From JABDGV01 sp964577935 (lineage in GTDB: Bacteria > Chlamydiota > Chlamydiia > Chlamydiales > FEN-1388): DNA of 64,000 bases. The stretch spans positions 13,564 through 77,563 of the forward strand of contig CAZOAJ010000010.1 in assembly GCA_964577935.1 (NCBI GenBank), written 5' to 3'. Below the pieces are notes generated by a model. That model was not told the DNA's origin and did no database searches. It saw nothing but the letters and a program-made list of their open reading frames with translations. Both the position numbers and the translations under genes were made by a program. Below, one piece after another: positions 53,459-62,591 of this stretch; position 1 is the first letter of the stretch, and every line of letters starts with the position of its first letter.

Positions 53459-53977
53459 ATGAAGCAGACTTTGATTTCGCAACTCATTCGTTTATCCATT
53501 TGCATGATCTCTGTCTCTCTTTTTCAAAGAGCAGAAGCCGCTCCGATTTCCACTTCCTCCAATTCTCAGCAGATGCAAGTTTTACCTATAGCCCGAGTGA
53601 AATCAAAAGATTACGATGCAAAGCCCGTCTGTGTTCGCGGAATTATAGTTATTAAAAATGGCGAAGATGAATTCATCCTCCAAGACCCAAGCGATGCAAT
53701 CATTCTTTTTTTGCCTATCGATTCGCTATTTGAGCTAAATCTCCAAGAAGGTATGCAAGTTCTTGTGTATGGGACAATTGATTACAGCACCGCCTCTAGA
53801 AACCGTACCGAGCTCTATGCCGATAAGATTGTTATAGAGAAAACTCCTGCTAAGAAAGGAATTGAAGAGACCTCGAACAAGGCTTCTGAGTTGGATAAAA
53901 ACGGGCAAAAAGCACTCATGGATCAATCTAAACCGACCCAGCTCGTTACGCCAAAAGCGCAAAATAATAGCGATTAA
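53459..53977 (+). CDS. Secreted OB-fold-like protein
   Basis: A 172-residue protein with a signal peptide (residues 1-28, cleavage near AEAAP). The middle, beginning KPVCVRGIIVIKNGEDEFIL and ending with TELYADKIVI, has the five-strand layout of an OB fold, similar to periplasmic OB-fold (BOF/YgiW-type) or nucleic-acid-binding domains. The last 45 residues are Lys/Gln/Ser-rich and disordered. It starts four bases after truA, so it is probably cotranscribed. The binding partner is unknown and the fold is inferred from pattern only. Confidence 0.65.
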   Translation: MKQTLISQLIRLSICMISVSLFQRAEAAPISTSSNSQQMQVLPIARVKSKDYDAKPVCVRGIIVIKNGEDEFILQDPSDAIILFLPIDSLFELNLQEGMQVLVYGTIDYSTASRNRTELYADKIVIEKTPAKKGIEETSNKASELDKNGQKALMDQSKPTQLVTPKAQNNSD

Positions 53978-54011
53978 TTCACTCATCAGTTGTTAGTAAT
54001 TAAGTTCTTGG

Positions 54012-55184
54012 CTACTGCTTAACACTCAAGGGATTATTCAAAAATCTATACTCAAGACCCATAATTATTAGTACGCCTGCACCTATACATATATATACAG
54101 GAACTGCATCTAGAGTTAATTGAGGAGGAAGTAGATCTCCGCTTAAAACTTGTATTCCTGATTGCAGTCTATATGGATTGTAGACCCGCACTACCTCAAA
54201 AAATGGCCAAATCGTCTGCAAAGAGCCTATCATGAACCCTGAAAGGGCTGAAATCGTATAGTCATGATACTGTCTTAAACACCAACTAATCGCTCCCGAT
54301 GCAGCTATAGCACCGAGAACGATTCCAAGACCTAGATTCAAGAGCAATGAAAGTGAATAAACGTCTATACATCCATTACCTAGAGATCCCATGAATTCAA
54401 TCAATGCTGAGAGAACAGGGCCATACATCCCAAGAACGGTCAAAATATAACTTCCTGAAATACCGGGTAAAAGCATAGCCGTTACTGCAAACACTCCAGC
54501 TACAAAGACTTTTGGATGAACATAGTTCGATATAATTGAACTCTCTTGGTGTGAGGCTCCAGATATAAGCCCTTGAGCCTGCAGAACAGGCAGCACATCA
54601 ACATCTACCCTTGAAAGGACTTTTGTATCGGGATTAAAATTATAGGCATGTTCCATAGGAAGAGCTTCTGTATTTGAAAGCTGAATTGAAATAGGTCCGT
54701 TTGGAAGCGATCCCTGAGAACAGATAAGAAAGGAAAGTATACAAGCGATCGAAAAGTATAAAGCTGATGTGATTGTATGCTCCTTAATAAGCTTCCAACA
54801 AAACATGAGCGAGGCCAGCACCAATCCAAAAAAGAAGGCAAAAAGCAACTGCCTTCCCGGCATTGAGTTAAGAACAAAAACGATAAAATGTGCCAATGTA
54901 ATGATTGAGAATAAAACCCCAACTCCTAAAACAGAAAGAAACTTCCAAGCTGTTACAGAAGTAAAAGCCTTCAACTTTCCTTTCAAAAGGAGCGACCAGC
55001 TGCTGAAACCAAAAGTTGAAATGCTTTTGAGGAGATCTGCATAGATGCCTAGTATAAAATAGACGGTTCCTCCTGAGACTCCGGGAACGATATCGGCAGC
55101 TCCTCCAATGAGCCCTGCAAAAAAAGTATAGAAGGTAGGCTTTGGGGGTAAATCCTTCTGCTCTTTCTGAAAGCTATCCATCAT
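54012..55184 (-). CDS. DUF368 polyprenyl-phosphate transporter (PopT-like)
   Basis: A 390-residue inner-membrane protein with about eight to ten spans. The N-terminal GLIGGAADIVPGVSGGT is the DUF368 hallmark (G...G.A.iiPGvSGGT), and it recurs as LLPGISGSYIL in the middle, reflecting the internal repeat. DUF368/PopT proteins have been shown in other bacteria to flip undecaprenyl phosphate back across the membrane for reuse in cell-wall synthesis. Its ATG overlaps the stop of the rodZ-like gene by one base (TAATG), so the two are translationally coupled. Confidence 0.9.
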   Translation of the reverse strand: MMDSFQKEQKDLPPKPTFYTFFAGLIGGAADIVPGVSGGTVYFILGIYADLLKSISTFGFSSWSLLLKGKLKAFTSVTAWKFLSVLGVGVLFSIITLAHFIVFVLNSMPGRQLLFAFFFGLVLASLMFCWKLIKEHTITSALYFSIACILSFLICSQGSLPNGPISIQLSNTEALPMEHAYNFNPDTKVLSRVDVDVLPVLQAQGLISGASHQESSIISNYVHPKVFVAGVFAVTAMLLPGISGSYILTVLGMYGPVLSALIEFMGSLGNGCIDVYSLSLLLNLGLGIVLGAIAASGAISWCLRQYHDYTISALSGFMIGSLQTIWPFFEVVRVYNPYRLQSGIQVLSGDLLPPQLTLDAVPVYICIGAGVLIIMGLEYRFLNNPLSVKQ

Positions 55185-55603
55185 TAAAAAAGTTCAAGTG
55201 ACTTTGCAAGAAAGTAAGCAATAGTTGCTACAAAGCCCATTCCTAGGATCCAGAAAACATTAGGAAGCCATTTAACTCCGCCTCCGGGCGATCCTCGGGT
55301 CTCTAAGGTTCCTATCCCATACGAAAATTCTTGCTGAATTGGCTTTCTAAAGATTTCGGAATGCTCTCCGACTATTTTGTCACCATCAAGTCCGACAAAA
55401 GCCGCATATTGCCGTACAAATCCTTGAGCATAGATAGGAGAAATAAGTTTTTCCATCTGCCCATCTTCAATTGCCTGTAAATAGGGCATACGTACAGAAG
55501 TTGCGTTCTCAACTTCCTTTAGTGATAGATTTAGCTCTTTTCTTCTTTGTCGAAAAAGCTCTCCAAGAGCTTGAGCATCAATTGCTTGCGGATTTTGCGA
55601 CAT
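55184..55603 (-). CDS. rodZ: RodZ-like cytoskeletal anchor protein
   Basis: A 139-residue protein with an N-terminal HTH_25 domain (LGELFRQRRKELNLSLKEV, then YLQAIEDG and PIYAQGFVRQYA) and one membrane span near the C-terminus (VFWILGMGFVATIAYFLA). It lacks the periplasmic domain of E. coli RodZ, as do chlamydial homologues (CT009). RodZ ties the MreB filament to the membrane; in chlamydiae MreB and RodZ serve division instead of FtsZ. I use the ATG at 55603, preceded by GGGAGT; the frame is open ten codons further upstream. Coupled to the DUF368 gene. Confidence 0.9.
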   Translation of the reverse strand: MSQNPQAIDAQALGELFRQRRKELNLSLKEVENATSVRMPYLQAIEDGQMEKLISPIYAQGFVRQYAAFVGLDGDKIVGEHSEIFRKPIQQEFSYGIGTLETRGSPGGGVKWLPNVFWILGMGFVATIAYFLAKSLELF

Positions 55604-55722
55604 GCGACTCCCAATCAAAACACAATAGATCACTATACTAAATTACAGGCAATATCGTCGATGAGACATCGTTTTTTATGTATAATTACTCTCAATCGCA
55701 TATCGCTTAGGCATTGCTTGGT

Positions 55723-56829
55723 TCATCCCTTTGGTTTAACACTGGCAAATTCAATATTCTCGCCAAGATAATTTTCAGTTAATGCTGCAACAATCTTTTC
55801 ATTCTTTGGATCAAGATTATGCGCCTTCACAAGAAAAGCACGCTGCAAAGAATGAAAAATAGTGTGGTGGTTCAAGGTCTGATTAAGACGAATAGCTAAT
55901 TTATACAGATAATCAGGATTTTCAGGAGCCGAGGATACGGCCTTCTTAAAATAATCAATAGCTTTTTCAGGATTTTTCTGAGTGCTCTGTCCTCCACATA
56001 AATAGATAGTGCCAAGTTGACATAAGGTTTCAAAATTGTTGGGCAAGAGTTCCAAACAACCCAGACCTAAAAACTCATTTTTTTTTATTCCATTTTTACC
56101 TTCCCAAAGCAATTTTCCAAATAAGAAACAAATGTCAGGATGGTTGGATTCTTGACTATCCTGGATTTGTTGAAGAGCCAGGGACAGCATAGGCCTCTCG
56201 ATATGACCCGCAAGAGCAAGGAGTAGAGATATCTCAAGATAGCGATGAATATCAAAAATCTTTTTTAAATCATCTCTCCATCGATTGATTACAGGAACTA
56301 CCTCTGATTTTAGATCAAAGAGACACATGCGTTGAAAGTATGAGGTTACTTCTCTAATAAGCAACTGAGCACTTACATCTCTTGGAAGAACAGGTCTTTT
56401 AAGCAGTTCAAGCTGGGCTTCAAGACGCTCTTCAGGATCAATAGAATTGAATGCTTTAGAAATAAGAGCTATATCCTGAACTTCATTTTCAAGCTGATCA
56501 TATGAATTCACTTTAACAGTTTGTCTTACGATAAGTTCTGCCTCACCTTCTTTCGCCAGCAGGGATCTGTTCATCATAACGAAATTGAAGTGCGAAGTGC
56601 TTAATGAAGACACAGTCACTGTACGGTTCTTTTTGAGATGCTCTAGTAACTCATAAGCTCGATAAAAGTCCCAATCACAACTATTGGATATAACAGGATT
56701 TGCGACTCTGGCTACCATGGCAACAATAAGCGGGTAATTTTCTTGCTGAAAGTTCTGCTGCTTCATCATGCCACCTAATGTCATGGCAGAAAGAATACAT
56801 TTTTGCCCTAAGAGATTTTGTACATCCAT
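55723..56829 (-). CDS. Sel1/TPR-like repeat protein, copy A
   Basis: About 368 residues from the ATG at 56829, where the sequence aligns with its larger neighbour (LLGQKC to LLEQKC, DWDFYRAYELL to DWDFYGAHDLL, SYDQLENEVQDIALISKAFNS to a near-identical stretch). The C-terminal third has TPR/Sel1-like helix pairs, such as LGLGCLELLPNNFETLCQLG and NPEKAIDYFKKAVSSAPENP. Such repeats mediate protein-protein contacts and are frequent in proteins of amoeba symbionts. No signal peptide. The specific partner is unknown. Confidence 0.75.
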   Translation of the reverse strand: MDVQNLLGQKCILSAMTLGGMMKQQNFQQENYPLIVAMVARVANPVISNSCDWDFYRAYELLEHLKKNRTVTVSSLSTSHFNFVMMNRSLLAKEGEAELIVRQTVKVNSYDQLENEVQDIALISKAFNSIDPEERLEAQLELLKRPVLPRDVSAQLLIREVTSYFQRMCLFDLKSEVVPVINRWRDDLKKIFDIHRYLEISLLLALAGHIERPMLSLALQQIQDSQESNHPDICFLFGKLLWEGKNGIKKNEFLGLGCLELLPNNFETLCQLGTIYLCGGQSTQKNPEKAIDYFKKAVSSAPENPDYLYKLAIRLNQTLNHHTIFHSLQRAFLVKAHNLDPKNEKIVAALTENYLGENIEFASVKPKG

Positions 56830-57002
56830 ATGAACGAACCATATATTTTGAATATAAAAATAACGAGAAACAGAAGAAAACAAATATCCATTAAAATCAA
56901 ATAAAATAAATTGCCAGTTGATTTTTCAAATAGGCATATAAAATAAACATTTAATTAACCCGATTGATGAAGAAATATCTCAATCGGGTTTTAGAATTTA
57001 GA

Positions 57003-58673
57003 TTATTGAGGATGAGTAATTGAGATGAGTTGCTGTATATTACTCAACACAACTTCTACTGAATTTTGCGTATAGTATTTTCTGAGGGTTTCAATAATTT
57101 GCGTATTCGAAGGGTCAAGTTCGTAAGCCTTCCAAAAAAATGGATGGGCTGATTCCCGAGGAATATCTAATTGATCAGAAAAATGTAAAATATGAACGCC
57201 TAATTTATAAAGAATTTCCGGATTCTCCAAATCAAGCAGTGCTGCATCATGAAGAAGTCCATAAGCTTTTATAGGATTTGAAGGAACTTTTTCTCCCCCC
57301 TCAGCGTATATGGAACTTAACTGAGTCATGATTTGAATAGATTGCGGACTCGTTTTAAGAGCTCTTTCAAGGCAAGCAACAGCTTCGAGCTCATCTTTAA
57401 CTATTCCATTTCCACCCTCCCAAAGCAGTTTCCCTTGAAGCAATAAAGCAGAAGGATTCTCTGGCTGACTCTTGAGAAGTTTTTGAAGAAGTCCATATGC
57501 CCTCATGCGATCGGGTTGTACTCCCCCGCCTCCTTCGATGAGCAGCCTTGCATATTCAGGAATTATTCTGAGAAAGATTTCAGAATATGCCTCATATTCC
57601 TCCACAAGATCTTCTGCTCTTTCAAATAGACTCATTGCAAGCTTCGGGTCTGCTGCTCTATTCAGCTTTTTATCTCCAAATGCCAAAAACTGTCCATATT
57701 TGACCAATATTGGTAGTAGGTCTACGGACACAGAATCCTTATGTTTTTCATAGAGCCCTTGAAGCACTTCGAAAGATTTCTGATAGTCTGTCGACTTTTT
57801 GTTACCTTCAACAAGGTAGCGAGCCAACATAGACCCAGTCAACAAATTAGAAGTATCAAGCTCATAAGCTTTTTTATAGTATGTATAGGCTTTATCCTCC
57901 TCGAGGTTTTTTGTTTCGCTATCTCTTTCATCTGAATGAAGGTATTCATATGCCTTCATTATCCACAGTAAGGGTTGGTCTTGAATTTGGGACTCGATTT
58001 GACTGAGAAAAACATAGGACATTTCATTTTCGATACCTTCTGCAAAAGCAAGCGCTAATCCTATCTTCGGGTATTTGTATCTTGTGTAGATTTCTTTTAG
58101 TCTGGTTTTAAAGCGATCATCTACTTCAGGCATTGATTCACATTGAATGGAAAGAATGCACTCTCTCTGAAAGTATGAGACAACTTCTTGAATAAGTGAT
58201 TGAGTATCTATAGCCTTGGAAGGGGTTGGACTGTTCAAAAGATCTAATTGAGCAGTAAGACGCTCAACAGGATCAAGGGAATTAAATGCTTTAGCTATGA
58301 GAGCGATATCTGTTGTCTCTTTTTCAAATTGGTCATATGAATTCACATTAATAGACTGTATAGGGTCAACTACCTCCTCACCGCCTTGAGCTTGCATATT
58401 CTTTTTAAATAAAATGAAGTCAATACGAGAAATAGTATTTTCATTTGAAGACTCATCAGCTGAAGGAAGAGTCACTTTATGATTCTCATTAAGATATCTA
58501 AGTAAATCGTGAGCTCCATAAAAGTCCCAATCACGGATACTGGATAAGACGGGCTCAGCCACTTTAGGTACTAAGGCAATTATAAAAGGCTGATGAGGAT
58601 AGTGGTCTATTACTTTGGAAAATGAATCTCCTGTAAGAGCACATTTTTGCTCTAAAAGTTTTGGTATTGTCAT
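57003..58673 (-). CDS. Sel1/TPR-like repeat protein, copy B
   Basis: About 556 residues from the ATG at 58673, preceded by GGGGGC and aligned with copy A at MTIPKLLEQKC. The N-terminal ~240 residues are shared with copy A. The C-terminal half is richer in repeats: AYTYYKKAYELDTSNLLTGS, RMRAYGLLQKLLKSQPENPS and EAVACLERALKTSPQSIQ are typical TPR/Sel1 helix pairs, about twice as many as in copy A. Soluble, no signal peptide. The pair came from duplication followed by gain or loss of repeats. A type III effector or scaffold role is plausible but unproven. Confidence 0.78.
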   Translation of the reverse strand: MTIPKLLEQKCALTGDSFSKVIDHYPHQPFIIALVPKVAEPVLSSIRDWDFYGAHDLLRYLNENHKVTLPSADESSNENTISRIDFILFKKNMQAQGGEEVVDPIQSINVNSYDQFEKETTDIALIAKAFNSLDPVERLTAQLDLLNSPTPSKAIDTQSLIQEVVSYFQRECILSIQCESMPEVDDRFKTRLKEIYTRYKYPKIGLALAFAEGIENEMSYVFLSQIESQIQDQPLLWIMKAYEYLHSDERDSETKNLEEDKAYTYYKKAYELDTSNLLTGSMLARYLVEGNKKSTDYQKSFEVLQGLYEKHKDSVSVDLLPILVKYGQFLAFGDKKLNRAADPKLAMSLFERAEDLVEEYEAYSEIFLRIIPEYARLLIEGGGGVQPDRMRAYGLLQKLLKSQPENPSALLLQGKLLWEGGNGIVKDELEAVACLERALKTSPQSIQIMTQLSSIYAEGGEKVPSNPIKAYGLLHDAALLDLENPEILYKLGVHILHFSDQLDIPRESAHPFFWKAYELDPSNTQIIETLRKYYTQNSVEVVLSNIQQLISITHPQ

Positions 58674-58814
58674 GATTATGCCCCCATAAAATTGGTAAAA
58701 AATTGACAAGTATATTTTTGAATATGCCTCTCAAGGCCTATCGAAATCTATTTGAGATGCACAATTAAAATATATTTGGTTTAATAATCGATTTTGCATG
58801 GAAAGTAAATACAG

Positions 58815-59762
58815 ATGTCATTGTCTACAGCCAATCCCGTATCAACAACCCTCACGTTTTCAAATCTTCCTCAAGAAATACTTTCAGCCCATATCATCTC
58901 GTTTATCGAATATTCGGATGCCGCAAAAATCTCTAGGGTTTCTCGAAGTTTTTTAAAAGCATTTAACGAGAATGATTACCATGCAAGGATGAAAAAATCC
59001 CTTGAAATTGGGGTTTGTCAGCTTGCTCCTCTACTTAAAAGCGCCATCGAAGCATTTCCTATCTCTATGCATGTCCATCATAGGAATAATTTGGACGATG
59101 AGAATGAAACCATTCATCAACAAAGTATTGTATTTAGATTAGAACAAGTATTTGGAGACAAAATACGTATTAATATACCTAACATACAGCTCATGAAGAT
59201 GCCTGATGTAAATCTCTCTTCGCATCAACCCATGAACAGTGATAATCAAAAAATATTTCTGCTAAAAAACTCAGGAGAGCTCGATTCAAATACATTTCAG
59301 ATAAATATCGAGGCTGTATATCAATCTGCATTTCTCCTCAGGCTACCTGAAATGATTCTTAAGAATTCAAATAAGCTTCTTGATCACATGGGAGAGCTAA
59401 TAGAAAATGGAGCTGAGGAGTCGGAATCACATATAACTGAATGGATACTAAGGTTCGGAAAAAGTGGGTTGTCGATTTTAGGAAGCCTGGCTCTCATCCC
59501 CCTCTACGCGTTTTCAGCGATTACTGTGGTTCTGATTAAAAGAAGAATTTCAAAATTAGCCTTACTCTCGAACTGTAAGCTAACTATGCAACAAGAAGGC
59601 AATTTCTCATCACAAAAAGAAAAAGACTATATAAGGTTATGCATTAGAAAGCTCAATCATCATGAACTTTTTAAAAGGGATATATCAACCCAAACTCGAA
59701 CAAAAAATATACAAGAAAAGGCGCAAGATATCCCCTTGATGGATTATCCTCCATTAGGTTGA
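58815..59762 (+). CDS. F-box-like protein with a membrane segment
   Basis: A 315-residue protein. Residues ~15-50 (FSNLPQEILSAHIISFIE, then ISRVSRSFLKAF) are a good F-box-like helix pattern. A hydrophobic stretch near residues 215-240 (LSILGSLALIPLYAFSAITV) is probably a membrane segment, which would tether the protein to a membrane, perhaps that of the vacuole. The middle part between is not recognised. It has no signal peptide. It is divergent from the Sel1/TPR pair and precedes rnhC by about 60 bases. Confidence 0.75.
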   Translation: MSLSTANPVSTTLTFSNLPQEILSAHIISFIEYSDAAKISRVSRSFLKAFNENDYHARMKKSLEIGVCQLAPLLKSAIEAFPISMHVHHRNNLDDENETIHQQSIVFRLEQVFGDKIRINIPNIQLMKMPDVNLSSHQPMNSDNQKIFLLKNSGELDSNTFQINIEAVYQSAFLLRLPEMILKNSNKLLDHMGELIENGAEESESHITEWILRFGKSGLSILGSLALIPLYAFSAITVVLIKRRISKLALLSNCKLTMQQEGNFSSQKEKDYIRLCIRKLNHHELFKRDISTQTRTKNIQEKAQDIPLMDYPPLG

Positions 59763-59823
59763 TTTATAAAAAACCTCTTAAGATTTAATTAAATAACTCA
59801 AAATAAATCAAGATCGACAAAGA

Positions 59824-60768
59824 ATGAGCTCTAAAAAAGACTGCCAAAAAGATCCTGGCGCACAAGGTAAGACTCTGCAAGTATTTAATGTAGATGCAAC
59901 ACCAGAGTTTGCCAGCACCATGCAAACGGATCTAGAATCAAAAGGGTTCATCCTCAAACCACTTCCACATGCGCACTTTTCCGCACAATCTAAGGATATT
60001 TCCTGCGTTCTTTATCGATCGGGAAAGCTTGTAGTTCAAGGTAAAAACATAAAAGAATTCATCCAGTTTTACCTTGAACCGGAAGTACTCAACAAAATTA
60101 GTTTTGGCTATGAAGAATTACTGCAAGACCAAACCCCACGCATGGGATCGGATGAGGCAGGTAAAGGCGACTACTTTGGACCTCTTGTTATAGCTTCAGC
60201 CTTTATTGATCCAAGTACAATTCCAAAGCTTGTAACACTTGGAGTGAAAGATTCTAAGCGTCTAAGTGACGCAACTATCCTTAAAATGGCCTCAGAGATC
60301 AAACGGCTTATCCCTCATGAAGTTATAAAAATATTTCCTAAACGATATAACGAAATGTATGAAAGCTTTAAAAATTTGAATGCTCTTCTTGCCTGGGGTC
60401 ATGCAGCAGCAATTCACAATCTCTCGAATAAAACGGGCTGCAAAGATATTTTGGTTGATAAATTTGCTCATGAATCAGTTTTAGAACGAGCGCTTCGTGC
60501 AAGAAAAGTTGAGCTCAATCTTTCTCAAAAGACTAAAGGGGAATCTGATCTCGCCGTGGCCGCTGCCTCAATACTTGCACGAGCCGGATTTCTAGAAGGA
60601 ATTGATGCCTTAGCTAAGAAATGGCAAGTATCACTTCCTAAGGGGGCATCAAATGCTGTACAACAGGCTGCCAAAGAAATTGTTTCCAAGCACGGAAAAG
60701 AGCTATTATCTGAAGTGGCTAAAGTGCACTTTATAATTACACAGCAAGTTACTGGAGGCGAATCCTAA
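59824..60768 (+). CDS. rnhC: Ribonuclease HIII
   Basis: Cleaves the RNA strand of RNA/DNA hybrids. The N-terminal ~95 residues form the TBP-like substrate-binding domain found only in RNase HIII. The catalytic domain starts at GSDEAGKGDYFGPLV with Asp110-Glu111 (DEXXXGDYFGP), then VKDSKRL and VDKFAHE with further acidic residues. Length (314 residues) is normal. Chlamydia has a similar gene (CT008) next to the RodZ-like CT009; here both lie within 4 kb with accessory genes inserted between them. Confidence 0.94.
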   Translation: MSSKKDCQKDPGAQGKTLQVFNVDATPEFASTMQTDLESKGFILKPLPHAHFSAQSKDISCVLYRSGKLVVQGKNIKEFIQFYLEPEVLNKISFGYEELLQDQTPRMGSDEAGKGDYFGPLVIASAFIDPSTIPKLVTLGVKDSKRLSDATILKMASEIKRLIPHEVIKIFPKRYNEMYESFKNLNALLAWGHAAAIHNLSNKTGCKDILVDKFAHESVLERALRARKVELNLSQKTKGESDLAVAAASILARAGFLEGIDALAKKWQVSLPKGASNAVQQAAKEIVSKHGKELLSEVAKVHFIITQQVTGGES

Positions 60769-60771
60769 GCT

Positions 60772-62397
60772 ATGCTACAGAGACTGATTATCAAAAACCT
60801 TGTCCTCGTATCAAACTGCGATATCGAATTTACATCGGGATTCAATGTCATCACTGGAGAGACAGGTGCCGGTAAATCAGTATTTCTCACAGCGCTTAAT
60901 TTGCTCCTGGGAGACCGGGCTGATTCCGATACAGTTCGTCATGGATCGGAGTCTGCATCCGTCGAGGCCATTTTTTCTGAATGGACTTCAGAGTTCGTTA
61001 CAACGGCTCAAGAAAGTGGTATTTCGCTTGATAACGAATCCATCGTTATCATTAAACGAGAGGTATATTCTTCTGGAAAGAGTCGAGCACTCATTAATGG
61101 TCAGACTGTTGCGAACCAAGTTTTAAAAAAACTGACCCCCCTGCTCATTCAGGAGTGCGGACAACATGCTCACCTTCAACTTAAGAACCAACAAGCAGCG
61201 CGTGAGTTTGTTGATCGCTTTGCAGACATCCAAGATCTTCTCCTGAGATTTCAAAACTCTCTCAAAAATGAGGAAGAGCTATCAAAAGAAATTTCCCTGA
61301 TAAGAAAAGCACTTTCCACCAAGGAGGCTCGAACCGAAATTCTTTGTGAAGAGATTGAAGAAATTACGTCTGCACGACTCAGGCCATATGAAGAAGAAGA
61401 GATCTTCACAAGATACAGTTCGCTTGAGCATTCACAAGAGCTTATCGAACTTATTAATGTAGTTCAAACGGGTCTAGAACAGGATAGATCCGGAGCAATT
61501 TCAATTCTTAAACGAATTAAACCTATTTTAGAAAAAGCTGTGGGGATATCCCCATCTTTGAGCATAACAATGAACCACTTGCTCACAGCCATTGCAGAAT
61601 TAGATGAACTATCTTATAGCCTAGGCAAAGAACGCTCAAATATTGATGTTAACCCTCAAACGCTCGATAAGATGCGCCAGCGCCTATCTCTTTATGACCG
61701 ACTTAAAAGAAAGTACGGCGAATCTGTTGAGGGCATTCATGAGACACTGCTTACGAAAAAACATGAACTTGCACAACTTGAGTTGATAGAAGAAACTCAT
61801 GCACAATCGCTTGTAAAGTTCGCCCAGGCACAAAAAGAGACAAATACAATTGCTCTCGAGATTCATGAAAAGCGGGTACGTGCCTCTAAAAATCTCTCCG
61901 AAATTCTTGAAAAGGAAATTAAAACTCTTAACATGCCGCATGCCGAGCTCAAGGTTACAGTTGAGCCTTCTATGAGAACCACTTTTGGAGATGATAAGGT
62001 TTCATTTGTACTCTTGCCCAATCCAGGAGAAAAATCAGTTCTTGTGCATGAATCAGCTAGCGGCGGCGAGCTTGCCCGAGTTTATCTCGCATTACAACTT
62101 GCATTGTATGAAAAAGGATCTCACCAGACGCTACTGTTCGATGAAATTGATGCAAATATTGGTGGAGCGACAGCAACTACGGTAGGAAACAAACTGAAGT
62201 CACTTGGGAAGGCAACTCAAATTATTTGCATAACCCACTTCCCCCAAGTAGCAAAATTCGCAGACACACACCTCAGAATAGAAAAGAATATACAGAATGG
62301 AAGAACAACAACTGAAATATTTCGATTGGATCTCATGTCTGATATTCAACAAGAGCTGCAGAGAATGATGGGCATGAAAGAATCTCCAATCTCCTAA
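60772..62397 (+). CDS. recN: DNA repair protein RecN
   Basis: An SMC-like ATPase acting in double-strand break repair. Walker A is GETGAGKS at 29-36; a coiled-coil region covers roughly residues 150-350; the ABC signature SGGELARVYLA and Walker B LLFDEIDANIGGATA follow near the C-terminus, then CITHFPQVA. Length (541 residues) is usual. It begins three bases after the rnhC stop, so the two are an operon. Confidence 0.95.
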   Translation: MLQRLIIKNLVLVSNCDIEFTSGFNVITGETGAGKSVFLTALNLLLGDRADSDTVRHGSESASVEAIFSEWTSEFVTTAQESGISLDNESIVIIKREVYSSGKSRALINGQTVANQVLKKLTPLLIQECGQHAHLQLKNQQAAREFVDRFADIQDLLLRFQNSLKNEEELSKEISLIRKALSTKEARTEILCEEIEEITSARLRPYEEEEIFTRYSSLEHSQELIELINVVQTGLEQDRSGAISILKRIKPILEKAVGISPSLSITMNHLLTAIAELDELSYSLGKERSNIDVNPQTLDKMRQRLSLYDRLKRKYGESVEGIHETLLTKKHELAQLELIEETHAQSLVKFAQAQKETNTIALEIHEKRVRASKNLSEILEKEIKTLNMPHAELKVTVEPSMRTTFGDDKVSFVLLPNPGEKSVLVHESASGGELARVYLALQLALYEKGSHQTLLFDEIDANIGGATATTVGNKLKSLGKATQIICITHFPQVAKFADTHLRIEKNIQNGRTTTEIFRLDLMSDIQQELQRMMGMKESPIS

Positions 62398-62591
62398 GAT
62401 ACTTTTCGCTTATGTTGTTTAAAACTTAAGATCACCCTTTCAATCATACGAAAGCCTCAAGCCTTGGTTTTTCACAGGTTAGCTCTTGTTCTATTTCCTA
62501 TGGATACCTCATACATTCTCGTCAGAACGTATCAACCAGATTTTTAATGATTTGGATAAGTTACGTAAAATTCATAAGGAATATTTACTCC

